64,000 bases of DNA, from contig BGZK01000100.1 of assembly GCA_005406025.1 (NCBI GenBank), positions 310,001 to 374,000 of the forward strand, written 5' to 3'. Positions within the stretch are counted from its first letter, which is position 1; each line of letters begins with the position of its first letter. The position numbers were made by a program, and so were the translations under genes. The notes under the pieces were generated by a model, which did no database searches, was not told the DNA's origin, and saw only the letters and a program-made list of their open reading frames with translations. Origin of the DNA: Eumeta japonica (Eukaryota > Arthropoda > Insecta > Lepidoptera > Psychidae). Shown here piece after piece: positions 22,750-35,550 of this stretch.

Positions 22750-25700
22750 TTGAATAATCTAGATTTAATAGTTTCTGTGAACATACTACCACAAGTTTGA
22801 AGTGCTGTCAAAATATATAAGATTTAAATCTGTTGTTGCATATATAATTTACAAAAAAAAAAGACATATGTGGAAAAGGTTGTTAGTGCTTTTTTTTAAA
22901 AGCGAGTAAAATTCAAGCGGCTAGAAGAGTACAATAATCATAATCCACGAAGTCGTAATTTTTGTGTATTTTTTTCTTTAATTTTTGTAATAAATAATTG
23001 TGATATTTTCATCTATGACATGGTAACGTGACGAATTATCACCTTAAATAATAGAATATCTATGACATGTCCTTAATGTAAAATCTTAGAATATGATTTA
23101 AAATATTTTTTTTTGGGCTTTCAACATCGAAACTATATATTATTATTGGCAAGAAATTCGACAAGCGACCTGGGATGTGACCACTTCTTTTCGCGGAAAA
23201 AAAGAATTGTATTACAAAAAAAAAGGCATAGATAAGTGTAAAAGTGGGAACGATTTTCAGGTTGATTTTAGAACAAAAAGGAATTGTTCTGATACAGTTA
23301 AATTTCTCATATTAAAGTAGCTATATAAAATTGATAATATAAAAATAAACAAAATGTTCGATCATTTTAAATAATTAAATGTGATATAAGGATGAAGATA
23401 TTAAAATGTATAAGATATCATTATTGTATGTAATCAAATAATAAACACGTAGTAAACCTTGTTCGATATATCGTCCGTGTCAAAGCCGGTCTTTTTGCGT
23501 CTAAGGTATATAAAAGTCTTTTTTTTTCTGTGGAAGCCCGTCCGATTATCAGCTTAAATCTAGATGTCTGAAGTCTAGGCAGTCATAAATAAGCTGAGGT
23601 CGTATGCAAAACACCATTCTAATTCCAATGTCGCCTTTGACTTATAGCAAATTAAGTCGTATACATCGAAATACATGAATAGATATATATTTTTGTATGT
23701 TTTCACCGATTTATATTCCAGACAATGAACACAAACCACGAGTTTAGTTCGATATTTGTTATCTACTGTCGTTTTTTGGAGTTTGTTTTTATTTTAGTCG
23801 AAAATTTTTCGACTTGGCTATATACTTATAAAAAAAGATTGTCCAAGAGGTGGCCTATAAAATTTAATTATTCAAATTAAATTTAGGGGGGCAATAAAAT
23901 TCGTATATAATTAATAATTTCAATGAAGTGTGTAAATGAAATCAAAATATAAATGAAGTATATAAAAAATAAATAATAGTTTTAATAAATACCTACTCTA
24001 TATTTTTTTGAGGAAAACTATGATGTTGCCAGAAGTTTTTAGTATTTTTTCTAATATTTTTGTAATTGCGCAATAATTCTATAAATCCATATCAATGAAT
24101 ATTGAAAAAAGAAATGGTGTATGTACATATCTACCCGCGTGAGAAGTTTGGCTTAAAAAAATTGTTTTTAATTGCATGCAAATAATTAATTATAATTAAA
24201 TAATAAAAGGACTGAAGTGGGATAGTCAATATGGTTGATACAGTTTAACTTAAGTAATATAAATGAAATAGTCAAATTAATATTTATTTTCCTATACAAA
24301 GTGTAATACCAATTTTATCTTTTTATTTCGACAAATATTAAGCGAAAAATTGGAATATGTTAAAAATTCATCTATGATGTTAACATTATTTTGTTGCCAT
24401 CTTCATTTTTGTATTCAGTTACACAAAACTTACTTACTGATGTCACTGTTGAACTTGCTAATTCCGTTTGTCTTACAGCCATATAAATATTCAGAGTAAT
24501 GATATTGGTGGTATCGACCGTATTTTAATAAATGGCAACTTTTCCAGCTCAAACGTTTGAAACATCACTTATTAGTGGTCTGAAGTTGCTCGCTAAACCG
24601 CTTGCGAGAACTTCATACTGTAGAATTTTCGTGTCATCCCAGTAAAAATTCACTCTCATCACGTGTCAAAAGGAGTTAAAAAAATTGTTTGAAAATCAAA
24701 AATTAAAATTCTCCGTCATCTTGAGAACGGTACATGTATCGCATTATCCTTTCTTGTACTTTAAAATGGATTCTTATTATACAATTCTACTGACACATAT
24801 TCCATTTTATGAATTTTCGGTCTCTCATCGGATCTCTCATGGTGGTCGTCGGACCATGAATCAGACAATTAAAAAAAAAAAAACGGGATGTGCTAAGCCG
24901 ACGCCAGACAGCCTTGATTTACATCTATTACACTCGAGATTCGGTAAGGTAACACGTGACTCGTGTCAGACTGTAAATTACTGTAACTATATAGGCGTAA
25001 TTAAGCGACGGGTTAAGTGGGCAAAATAACACGAGGATGACGGCGTAATTATCAGAAAGGAATAAGGAATGCGATTGTGTTCAACGCTAGGGCCGTAGGA
25101 TGAAAAAATGCGAGACTGTCCTTGCATTTTAATCAGAAATATAATTGGGAGTGTCGAGACGTATATAGGTGTAGATGTTCTTGGAAAACGCATTTTTTTT
25201 GGACAACAGTAGATATGAGATTTTAAATCATTTAAAATCGTCGTAGATTTGAGTTTGCAATTGAACAATACCGTATTTTTATGGTGTATTTCGAAGTAAA
25301 CTCTTTAAATACTTTTAACAGTACGGTGTGCGTTAAAGTGAGTTGCTGGAACAATGTTCAATTAATTTATAGAAAAACTTTAGTATAAATTTTGAGTATA
25401 ATTTAATTAATATACAAGTTCTTTAACAAATATTCTTTATAGCTAAAATAATAATTTAATACTTTTTGACGGTTTGTTTTTATTCAGAAACTTAAAAATT
25501 AATGTGACGAAATTCTGATATCATTGACTAAAATAATGTGTTATGAAATTTAAAGTCTTGGTTGCTTAATATCTGAAAATGATATTTACAGTCTTACTTA
25601 AGCCTCACTATTCATGGTGAACAAAAAATAGCAAAAATATGACATAAATTAATATTATATATAGAATTAACTACTTAGACTTCAATTGTAATGTAACAGA

Positions 25701-25785
25701 ATACACATAAAAATATTAAGCAAATATGCAACAAACGATAAAAACCTGTGTTCATATATTTTTTTTTCTATCAAGCCTTCAACTC
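22750..25785. other. AT-rich non-coding sequence
   Basis: About 3 kb with no recognised gene. A 114-codon frame at 24685-25029 has no recognised domain and spans a poly-A run. No tandem repeat was noticed. Confidence 0.45.
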
Positions 25786-25789
25786 CGGT

Positions 25790-26160
25790 AGGTAATTTAA
25801 AATCGCTCCGTTAGTACGTTTTTATTGCATTAGCAATTACATGATTTCATATCTGATCAAGAGGCTCGATAAAGCATCGTAATACGTGTGCCGTATAACC
25901 CTTGTCAATGTCAATAATGAATTATCCGTTATCCGTAATGTTATTATCTCACTGCAAGCGGCTCCGCTAAATATTTGGCGTTCGTTAAATCGAGGTCGAC
26001 CGTCAAAAATGGCTAAAAAAGAGGATAATCACCGTCGCGTCGTGCGTCGAATTAACGACGGCGTAAACTTGTATTGAGATTAAATATTTAGACATGTTCA
26101 TTGTATTTTTACGTTATTATGGAGAGTTTTCGTCGTCTCGCGCATCGCGATCCGTTCAAA
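25790..26160. promoter_or_regulatory. Candidate conserved non-coding element; contains a 22-codon micro-ORF
   Basis: GC rises and homeodomain-type sites appear (GCATTAGCAATTACATG near 25826; AATAATGAATTATCC near 25914), with many CG dinucleotides downstream (CGTCGCGTCGTGCGTCG near 26032). Within it, ATG at 26009 in a strong context (AAAATGG) opens a 22-codon frame ending at 26077: MAKKEDNHRRVVRRIND..., very basic. The longer upstream frame includes RGRP, an AT-hook core. Neither is supported as a gene. The block is listed mainly as a composition and motif anomaly. Confidence 0.3.
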
Positions 26161-26215
26161 TATTTGTACTATCGGTTTGGTAAGAACGTGGTGGATACAA
26201 CTCTTGGAAGATATA

Positions 26216-27160
26216 TTAAAAAATATATATATTGTTTGAGGGAACACAAAAGATTTTTGGTACGCTGATAAAGGTATCGATAAAATTAAAATGCGTCAAA
26301 ATCACCAAAAAATGTAAAGCCATCAAATATTCCTTGTTATCTCTTTTTTTTCTCCCTCCTGCGGCGAGGAGGAGGTAAAAACGCCCGAGCACGCGGGTAG
26401 TGTGGGGGCTGAAACCCACTAAAAATCTCCCTCTGAAGTTTTGAAAAACTGGTCGGCTTAAACTATATAGCTGGAAATCTATAATAGCTTCATCGAACGC
26501 GGCCGGACGTCACACGAGTTGACGGCACGTGACATGCCCTATGGACGATTCTTTAAGGATAGATTAGGTTAGGTTTTGTTATCCCTTTCTTGATAAATAT
26601 GAGTAATGCAGACTTACTAGTAGCTTAGGTACTACTGAAATACTACATCAAATACATGGGGCCCCTTTTTATTCGACAGAAATTCGGAACACCCCTTTGT
26701 TTAAAAATGTACGTTCATTTTCGTCTTTTCATTGCATCTAACATCTAAGATCTTAAACTTCTTTTGATACAGTTGCTCATGATTCATGAATCGTGTTTTC
26801 ACTTCTCGTGGTTGCCAAAGAGCTGCAGAATATTGCGGTGCTCGTCCGTGCCACTAATAGGATAGCCGTACTAGTAATAGACAATAGGCAAATGCGCAAG
26901 CGCACGTTCTAACAACGTTTCACGATTGTACAATCCTAAAAGAAAATGCACATCGTTCTCCTTTGTAGAAATGCACTTGCATAGTCATTCGTGAAACTGA
27001 GCACATTAAACATCATCCATGAAAAAAAATCTACTTTTATTTTTAACATCGTAGATTATGTCATACACAACACATGCGCAGATAACATTTTCGTATTGAC
27101 CGTCTAAAAAACTGCGCAAAAATCGTGACATATAAAGTCAAATGTTAAACAGAGAACGAG
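26216..27160. other. Mixed non-coding sequence
   Basis: Contains a short GC hairpin CCTCCTGCGGCGAGGAGG near 26355 and a CACGTG E-box near 26527 (GGCACGTGACATG). No coding evidence. Confidence 0.4.
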
Positions 27161-27164
27161 TTCG

Positions 27165-27485
27165 ACGTGTCACATAACTCATCTATGTTGTCGCGCATTT
27201 GCATGCGCAATTTCAATTTCATAACATCTCGTTTTCCGCATACCACAGAAAATAAATTACGTCCGCCACGTTGTTGGGCGAATTCTCTCGGCAGCTTTGG
27301 CTCGCCCTTTCCGATGGCGTTCGTTATTCGTATGCGCCCGCGCCCTCGTATATGGCCCGCGGGCCCGACAGCTGTCTGTATCTCTGCGTACTCGTGCATT
27401 TCGCGACCGAATACGGCACTCGAAATCTGGTCGGGCCCGCGCGAGAACCGGCCGCTCGCACGGGCACGCGTACGGTCAACAGAAA
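27165..27485. promoter_or_regulatory. CpG-rich block
   Basis: GC-rich from about 27260 (GCGCCCGCGCCCTCG near 27336, CGGGCCCGCGCGAGAACCGG near 27432, GGGCACGCGTACGG near 27460). Open frames occur simultaneously in three forward frames and one reverse frame, which marks a lack of stop codons through base composition rather than coding. Possible promoter or enhancer. Confidence 0.3.
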
Positions 27486-27803
27486 ATTAAACAATGCATT
27501 TATATATATGCATTTATATATATTGCCGTTATTTCGACGATGAACAGTTCTATGAGTGCAAACGGAAGTATTGCTGTTTTTGTTTTTTTTTATTAATGTT
27601 GTTATTTTTACTTATAAACGTATCCAGAAAGAAAAAATGTGAAAGGTATGTATTTTTAGATAAAGGTTTTGTATTTCGGAATGGAAGTTTCGCCGATGGT
27701 CGGGGATCTCCGAGTGATTTTGAAACTTTAACAAATGGAGAACTATACAGAAGTAATCTCTATAAAACAGAGCTGTAATAAAATAAATTATTCAATTAAT
27801 AGA

Positions 27804-27863
27804 GCATTTAATAGTTCATATAACAGCAATGAATGTATGACTGTTATAGGAACTATTAAATGT
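27804..27863. ncRNA. 60-nt hairpin, pre-miRNA-like
   Basis: GCATTTAATAGTTCATATAACAG cannot be written in one run here: its two halves (GCATTTAATAG, TTCATATAACAG; 27804-27826) pair with 27841-27863 (CTGTTATAGGAAC, TATTAAATGT). The stem is 23 bp with one internal A-G mismatch and a terminal G-U, around a 14-nt loop. Length and loop fit an insect miRNA precursor. It matches no miRNA I recall. A short AT-rich MITE is the main alternative. Confidence 0.3.
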
Positions 27864-27869
27864 TTTATA

Positions 27870-29490
27870 AATGCCGAACTCTTGTTAAAGTCAATGCCTT
27901 AATTTTTAAGAACGATAGAAATGAAAATTTCCCTAATCGTGGAAGAGTCGGTATAGATTTTTTTATAGCATGTCTGAAGGGCAAACGAGTAGGCGATCCA
28001 TAAAAGAACAGACGGTCATCGCCGCACATAGATACTCGCAACACAACCCCAATAGTCACAAGTGCATTGCCCTTGCCAGCCTCTTAACGGGGAATAGGCT
28101 ATCTAATGGAAGAGGATCAGGTTAACGGAGGTGGTGAGGGGCGAGTGGCCAATCGGACGAAAGGCAACAGGGTAATTATTTGTGATTACTTTTAATGGGG
28201 TACGTCAGATGTTTCAGGACGGAAAATCAATATTACGCCAACCATGGAGATTTTTAATTTTTGAATTTATTTTTTAAAGTATTTTTAGCATTTTATTGAA
28301 ATATTTAACACTGAATTGAATTAATATAAAAAATTAGTGCTTACATAGAAATTTGAATGAACTTTAGTAAAACAAAGTTTTCATTTGTCGAAAATTGCTT
28401 GCATGCATGCATGCTTTTGCGTTTAACGTCCCAGTGATAAAAGACGTTTTCAATCGAAATTTAAGTTTATATATTCAAATGAAATTTTCTGTACAACAAA
28501 TTTAGGATATATATAGTCTAATTATTATATCGTTGCTAATTTATTAGCTTAGTATATGTCTATACTTCTATAATTGCAATGAACTCTGCTTTAGATCTTC
28601 ATATTATTCGTAAATAAAAGCTATAATTCGAGCGCGGTTCTCATAACACGACCTCTGACGTCGCCTTTATCAATCTTTCGTCCATCAAGTCAGTAATGCG
28701 AAAACGTTGTAAGCTTTCGTTGCAACGCAGATTTTTTTTTATGTTGGCTGTACCGCAAATATTTAATGAGATCCTAAAAATAGGAACACGGCCTGACTAT
28801 CGTCAGAATGCAACGTTTACGACTTTGTTGCACTGCAAGCGTTTTCATGCTTTATGGTGGGATGTCGGACGGGTTCTTTGCGATTTGATCGTATGCGTGA
28901 TGTTCACATTCTGTCCCACGAAGAAAGATGTAAGAGATAAATGTACAAACTCAGAATTATAAACCTAATATGTATATGTACACAAGTTATCTTTGTCTTC
29001 GATCACGTCCGAACGGCCGATTTGATTGGATTTTTGTTGGGTTTGTATCCATAAATATATATTGAAAAGTTTATAAAGGATATGATATTTTAAGAATAAT
29101 GTAACTATTAAATTAAAAATAAACGTTAATTCTTATCTCTAGGATGTTATGGAGGTGATGTTTTTGAAGATGACAAAAAAATAAGTATTCAGTTAGGCAT
29201 CCCTCAAAGCGATATTGAGCTCCATCTTGTCATTTCAAGTTCCTCATGTTATTTTTGCTTATGAGAATTATTGTCAATAAATAGAATAACAACTATTTTG
29301 GGTAATTGATTCGCATATATATTTATAAATTACGTACGTATTAGAAATTTACAACAAAATAGACCGTATTTGCATGTATTTTAATACTTTGTATTATAAA
29401 TCGCAACACACTTTCGTACTCATTTCTTATGTTTTTACCACTAATAAGCATTTTCATCATAAAGTATAAAGCGAATCAAATAATGTTAGT
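27870..29490. other. Non-coding sequence
   Basis: AT-rich, with a GC-richer patch at 28620-28900. The tract GCTTGCATGCATGCATGC near 28399 is a short GCAT repeat. A forward frame of 88 codons (28696-28962) has no recognised domain. Confidence 0.45.
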
Positions 29491-29499
29491 TTGTCGTTA

Positions 29500-29845
29500 A
29501 AACGGCGGGTAGGTAAATTAGATTTATCAGATTTCCAAATGACTATCTCGCTTATAGGGGACAGCCAGCGGCTCTGTGATAAATTCCAGACCTTTCTTCG
29601 TGCGGATCAAAAGGCGGGCCGAGGGAATTATATATCATAGGAGACCGACGGATGCTGCGGCCGCTCCGTGGGAGAAAAACGAGCGGCGCATCAGCTCCTC
29701 TCGAATTATAGCTCTCGAGCGCCGGCTCTGACGTCAGCGGCGGGGTCGGAGCGATTTGTGCCGAGGCGGAATTGACCAGGGAACGAACGGGAGCCGAGCC
29801 TTGTTTGATCTGTTCGGGTTTTTGTTTTACGTCCACTTCACGTGT
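29500..29845. promoter_or_regulatory. GC-rich candidate regulatory block with CRE; open reverse frame
   Basis: GC-rich with a perfect TGACGTCA at 29729-29736. The reverse strand is open for about 94 codons (29836 to 29552) and reads IAPTPPLTSEPALESYNSRG, a composition that could pass for a disordered transcription-factor segment. However, the apparent start is a GTG, no ATG lies nearby and the splice borders are weak. It is therefore listed as regulatory-like with an unexplained open frame. Confidence 0.3.
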
Positions 29846-29849
29846 AGAA

Positions 29850-32310
29850 AGACCTTTTCGGGTTCCGCATATAATTCTATTGTTTGGTTTCTGTCGTCTG
29901 CCTGTCCGCCTTTCCTGCTTTAAAAATAGAAGACTAAAACATCTATAAAAAGCGACGATAGTGCGAGTCTAGGACTAGCGTTGAAAATTTAGAATTAAAT
30001 GATAAAAATATATGCATGTGTAACACAAATAATATATTGTTTATGTTATTGACGTAGTGCAGAGCATGAAGCTCGGGATGCCATGATTTAATAGCCACCC
30101 TAGGTAGACCGGTTGCCGAACGCATCAGTAGAGAACGTTTGTCTGGCTTAGTTCTGTCACATACCTGTGTTGTATGAATATCTTAAAATTTTTCGATTTT
30201 TTAATATTAACGATCAGAAGAATTTCAAACAGCCTTTTTGGAATTTACGATAACATTCGTATAAATTTGTTTGGTCTAATCTTGCTTCCGGCAATCACAA
30301 ATAAATTCGAAAGTGGCGCGGTTTTGTTGATTTACTTTTTTTATTACGAGTCACCGGACTTGTTATCAGAAAAGTTATAAATATTTTTTTCTGAATTCGA
30401 TTCTGCAATGAATGCAAGTGACTCTATATAATAGTATCGAAATTTCGATGACGATAAATTGTTTATGTTATGTTAATATAAATTTATTTGGAATGTAATA
30501 CCATCATACAATAATAGTTAATGTTTTTAAATTTTCATTTATCTAAAGTGATTAGAGCAACCGTTATATTAAAGTATATAGGCAGTATATACTTTTTAAC
30601 AGGTCAACTTTAACTTACAAAGCACTGAATTCATTTTCGTTCACCGTTGATATAATAATATAAGTAATAATAATAATAACAACTATATCAATTTGTAATA
30701 TCTAATGTTAATACGGCAACACAGGTACACACAGTACAGACGGACGGTGGATCGTGACACCCTTAAACGGTCGCCGATAAAAATATCCGGTTTGGATTCG
30801 TTTCATTAATAAATAATATCAAAGATGACACCCACTGACTGAAGAATAAGAGGTTATGATGCTGATAGCCCGTTTTTTCTGTATTTGTGGCTTCAATTTT
30901 GTGTCGCATGCTCGAGAATATAGAAAAAAATGTAACATAAATTGTGTACGGCCATGTAGCAGTTCTTTTAAATTGTATTCGATTACATTTCACAATATGC
31001 AATCAGTTGTTAGGTTTTTAGTGACACATAAGTAATTCCAACGAAATTATATAATTTATTTTATTGCGATTGTCATGTATGTTGACTCCTTTAATAAATG
31101 TTGGTGTATTGCAACATTACATCATTTGCAATGAAAAATATACATTCGTCTCCGAATACCAAATAAGCACACGGAATTACTTAGTTTTTTTTTTATCGCT
31201 AATAATATAGATATACATTTGTGTTGTAACTTGTTCATATATGTATGTGTTATCTAATTATTCCAATTAATTTCAAACTTTTGAACTATGTATAATATTC
31301 AATTTTTACTCTTAAATAATACTGAATGAACTAAACGTTGATTTTAATCGAAAAAAAAAATTTAAGCTCATTATATCTGTACAGTTATATACATATTCGT
31401 AATATGTCTCCAGAATTACAAGCTTTAGAATAGGCACCCATTCTATTAATAGACATTCTTCGTTATGGGCCACACTTTGTAATAATCTTCAAAGCACGTT
31501 CCAATCGTAAAATTTATTGGTCTTGTATGCATTACGACGTAATCGTTTTGTTTTATATTTACCAGAAGTCTTTACAATATTGTACACGCACTGCGGTACT
31601 GTTAATTGAATGGTAACATTAAAATATGATTTATGAATAGGAGTTCGTACTATTACTAGTTGATTATAAAACTCCCAAGTTATTATGTACATAAAGTCGT
31701 CAAATTTTTGTAATACATATTCCAACTTTTTTTTTTGGATGTATTTTCTTGAATAATATTCATATTATATTTTTAGGTTGGCTATATAAATATATCTACG
31801 AATGAAATTTCAAAAAAAAAAAGCAGGACATTCAAGTTATTGATATACGCGAGAATCGCAAACCATCGTAAATTACGCGCTAACGTGAATCAATTCGTTA
31901 TACTCTAACGTTGTAACGGCTGGTGACAACTCGCGTTTACGGTAAATCCTTTAGTAAATTGTGGTAGTTTAGCCATCTGGAAACGATTAACCAAAGCGGA
32001 TAGACGGTGAAAGACCATGCGATGATAATTCGGAAAGAGGTTGATAAGTAACAGCCTAGACAACTTTATGCTAACAAACTACAGGCATACATAGAAGCGC
32101 CAGCTTTTAAACACCAGAAATCGCCTAGCGTACGCGAGATGATTAATCTTTAATAGTAGTAATTGAAGGGGGTACATAAAATTTTACCACGTGAAGAGGG
32201 GTGGTGCCCGCCTATTTTACATGTGTAGGTAGATATGTATGTTTAAATGCTATTATATTAGTTACTCTTTATCGATCTCTACTATGGTTGAATATGAAAG
32301 TTGTAGCAGC
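29850..32310. other. AT-rich non-coding sequence
   Basis: No recognised gene, transposon or satellite in about 2.4 kb; contains (TAA)-rich patches near 30655-30690. Confidence 0.45.
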
Positions 32311-32317
32311 CTATCAC

Positions 32318-32455
32318 TATTGACGGCGATGATAACCGCTGGATGTCCGCGGTAGAAGCCGATGGGTCTCCACTATGGAAATTGATGGATACCCAGGATG
32401 AAAGTCGATGGATATCCACGATGAAAGCTAATGAACATCCACAATGGAAGCCGGT
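32318..32455. repeat. 23-bp minisatellite
   Basis: Five units of exactly 23 bp start at 32341, 32364, 32387, 32410 and 32433, with consensus close to GGATATCCACGATGAAAGCC plus GAT. A sixth, more diverged unit precedes them at 32318. Because 23 is not a multiple of three, the open frames crossing it on both strands are not repeat proteins. Confidence 0.88.
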
Positions 32456-32459
32456 GGCG

Positions 32460-34110
32460 GATGATGACGCTATGTTTGATTTTCGTGCACACGTCAAAGG
32501 AAATATGACGCGTAAGCGTATGCCGGCCGGCACGTATGCACTTACATTACTCACGCGTGCGGCAATCATTCATTGTCATCGTAAACTATGTGGAGGAAAT
32601 GTACATTTTGTATTTTTTGAAGTTCGCTTTTCTATAAAATTTTCTTTTATATATTAGATTATTATACATATTATTCCATTATCTTCCACTATTTAGAGAC
32701 GCGTGTCCCGACATCCGACAAAACGGTAAGTCAACTTGACAATATTACGGATGCCTGACGCGCGTAAGCGATACAATTTTTTCACAGTAATACGTACAAA
32801 TAAGTTTATTTCCGAATGTCCCTACTGCTAATATTTCTTCCCGAAAATATTCAACTATTGCCGTCGCATTACTCTAATAGTAGTACAGTAGACATTTCGC
32901 TATCACAGTGTACATTGTATGTCTCGATAAGCATCAAGCCGGCGCCTGTGTCGACGTCTCGTCTGCGTCTTCGATCGATACTTGTCAAGCTTACAGGCTC
33001 CTTGTCGGGGTGCGATTCTCGTGTATATGAAATAAGAGAATATATATAAGCAAACCCGGATGTTTCGAGACTGTGTATAACTATCTGTAGATACAAGACG
33101 AGTGAATCGGCTGTGTTTATTATGAAGTTGTAGTAATTTATTGGAGACAAATAAATAGCTATGTCCATGTCTACTTTGAGGTTTTTGGTGTAGATTCGAT
33201 TTTTATTTCATGCAATTTAACTTTATGTAGTTTTACATAATAACAATAACAAATCAAATGATACGTATAAAATATCAGATATTCTGTTAAGGTTTTGAAT
33301 AGAAACTTTTTATTTTATTCCACAAAATATAAATTTTGTTATCAAATATACTAAAAAACATTGCTTTTTCATAATAAAATTTACTTTCTTGATGATAATA
33401 ATATTTTATTTTTAGTGAAATACGAATTAGCTTTTTTTTTAATAGGTACGCAATTCATAACTTTTTACTTCGCATATATCGATCGCTTCTAGCAAATAAC
33501 GAAAGCTGTTTTAAACCAAAATGTTATGTAAAATAATTAAACGTCTATACAAAAACGAATTTGGGTACAAAAAATTGGACATGAAAAAATAATTCGAAAA
33601 CAATAAAGCTATAGAAAAATTGTCCAATGTCGAGAATACTTGATATTTTCTAATTCCCAATAGCTTAAGAATAACACCCCGGCAATGAGCCTCATCGGAG
33701 CCGCCAGTCCGGATTCCTTTAGGGCTATTCTTTATAGACTTTCTTGATTCCATTCGGGACTCCAATAAAACTTTTAGGGCTTTAAGAAAAGGCGAGTAAT
33801 TTAGATGTAAGTCGGGGATATTCCCTGTTAATTACAGCGAAAACTAAAGTTGAATTTTGGGAGTAGCCTGTATACAATTTAGATAATAAAAAAAATATAT
33901 AATAAGATATCAACATTTGTTTTCATTTATATGGATGTAAGTTATAAATTCAATGTAAATTAAAACATTTAACCATTCTTTTATCCACCTATATAATGAA
34001 AAATTAAATGTTGTTACATACATATGATTTTGAAGAATTCCGACACCGTTTGCCCGGTCATACTAAAAGTTAGCACGGATAATATTTTTGCGCTATCGGT
34101 CTGCTATAAC
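32460..34110. other. Non-coding sequence
   Basis: AT-rich DNA. A GTAAGT at 32725 follows a 29-nt stretch bounded by a TTATCTTCCACTATTTAG acceptor-like string, but nothing else supports an exon. No repeats recognised. Confidence 0.4.
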
Positions 34111-34113
34111 TTG

Positions 34114-34129
34114 CCACTAGATGGCGCTG
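34114..34129 (+). promoter_or_regulatory. CTCF-like motif
   Basis: CCACTAGATGGCGCTG matches the conserved core of the CTCF site (CCAnnAGnTGGCGC-type), which is shared between vertebrate and insect CTCF. The match is direct; binding is not shown. A weaker relative (CACTAGATAGCGCTAC) lies near 39643. Confidence 0.4.
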
Positions 34130-34882
34130 CAGCGTAGCAACTTCTGCGCCGTTCGACCCATCACGATAAATATTGTTCTATGTCGTTGTACTGGAATATG
34201 GAAGATATTTGCGCGCAATACATTTATCGACTGGTGTGGCATGGATGTAATAAGTAAAGAAATTTATTCTAATTCCACACGGGAGGAGCATATACATTAA
34301 GTTATGGGCACGCCCATCCACCGGAACGGAGAGGACAAAATCTGTTGTGTCAGTTAGTAAAATATATATATCTGGCCTGGCATATGTTTGGGTTATATGC
34401 AAATCATGTATATTATGAATATTGTACATGGAAAATAATGAACCGCTCTCTGATTTAAGATTTTATTATTATTCGGTCTCTGTTTTTTGATCTTCCGATA
34501 GCTATAAATTGTTTTCTGATTATCAATTCTCGGCAGACCAATTTCTACACTGATTCTGAATGTGGTTTTCCATTTCGTTGTAATTACCGTCATGGCATAG
34601 AGCATTGCATTATTATGAGTCTATATATTCATTTTATACGGCATAACACTAAATAAATAAAATGGATCTAAATAAAAGTGTCATTATGAAATGCATTGGC
34701 CACAATCCAGTTGTTGACTGATTCAGAAATTTTTACGTTTAATTGATTAATAAAAATTAAAATCGAAATAAAATTTGATGAAAATGACAAACTCACGAGC
34801 GTCAAAATTCTGTAATATGTTTTTCTATTATTATTTGCATGTAATTGTGATATGCATATATTTTGTACACCCTATTGTTTAT

Positions 34883-34899
34883 TGACGTCACAGGCCAAT
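34883..34899 (+). promoter_or_regulatory. CRE adjacent to CCAAT box
   Basis: TGACGTCA at 34883-34890 is followed after four bases by CCAAT (34895-34899). CREB/ATF and NF-Y sites at this spacing are common in regulated promoters, but no initiator or downstream coding region is visible. Confidence 0.3.
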
Positions 34900-35545
34900 A
34901 GTGCCCGCTCTGTCCAATTAGTAGGTTAAAACATTAATGTCTCAGGTAATTTTATAGTTAATAAAAAAAAATCATTTTGGCTTGTCTCAACCTAAACTAA
35001 TTTAAGAAATGTTAATATGTAACCCTATTTGTCATTTTGTTTTTTTTTTATATATTTCAACTATTAAATATTGTACAAGAAATATGTATAAATTCATTGA
35101 AAAAGTCTGGTGTAAATTCTATCACAGCGAATTTTAGACCCATTATTGGACAGTTGCTTGACGTGTTATATTTAACATAGCATTAATGGAGAGTGGTCAT
35201 CGTGCTGTTGCCGAAGCGGGAAGTAATGAGTTCGATATTTTACCACACCCGAATCGATCAAAGAACCTTAAGATCGGATCAAAGCAGGCGTTCGGATCAA
35301 GTCTTTGCTTCTCGATGTTGTCACCTCAACGGTGAACACGATTATAAACAGCCTTCAACCCGTATTCGTCCCGTGAGGCTTAAGATAAAATCCCCATTAT
35401 AATATACATGTAATAAAACTATAGTAAAATCGTGTCTGAACGTTCACTGTATTTATGAAAAACTGTTTGGGTTAGATGTAAGAAATGCATCAAAACATTA
35501 AAAGATTAGCATTAAAAGATTAGCCCGTTTTGTTTGTTTGATTAG
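34900..35545. other. Non-coding sequence
   Basis: No gene recognised. An exact 14-bp direct duplication, CATTAAAAGATTAG twice, lies near 35498-35525 just upstream of the ORF below. Confidence 0.4.
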
Positions 35546-35550
35546 CCTGA

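Noticed and set aside
27165..27600. Several overlapping ~100-codon frames
   Set aside because: Three forward frames and one reverse frame are open at once, which reflects GC-rich composition rather than coding.
29552..29836. 94-codon reverse frame with Pro/Ser-rich composition
   Set aside because: Apparent start is GTG, splice borders are weak, and the GC-rich block is open in other ways; kept only as a note on the regulatory-like block.
32690..32730. 29-nt stretch between an acceptor-like TTTAG and GTAAGT
   Set aside because: Too short to judge; no codon bias or conservation evidence.
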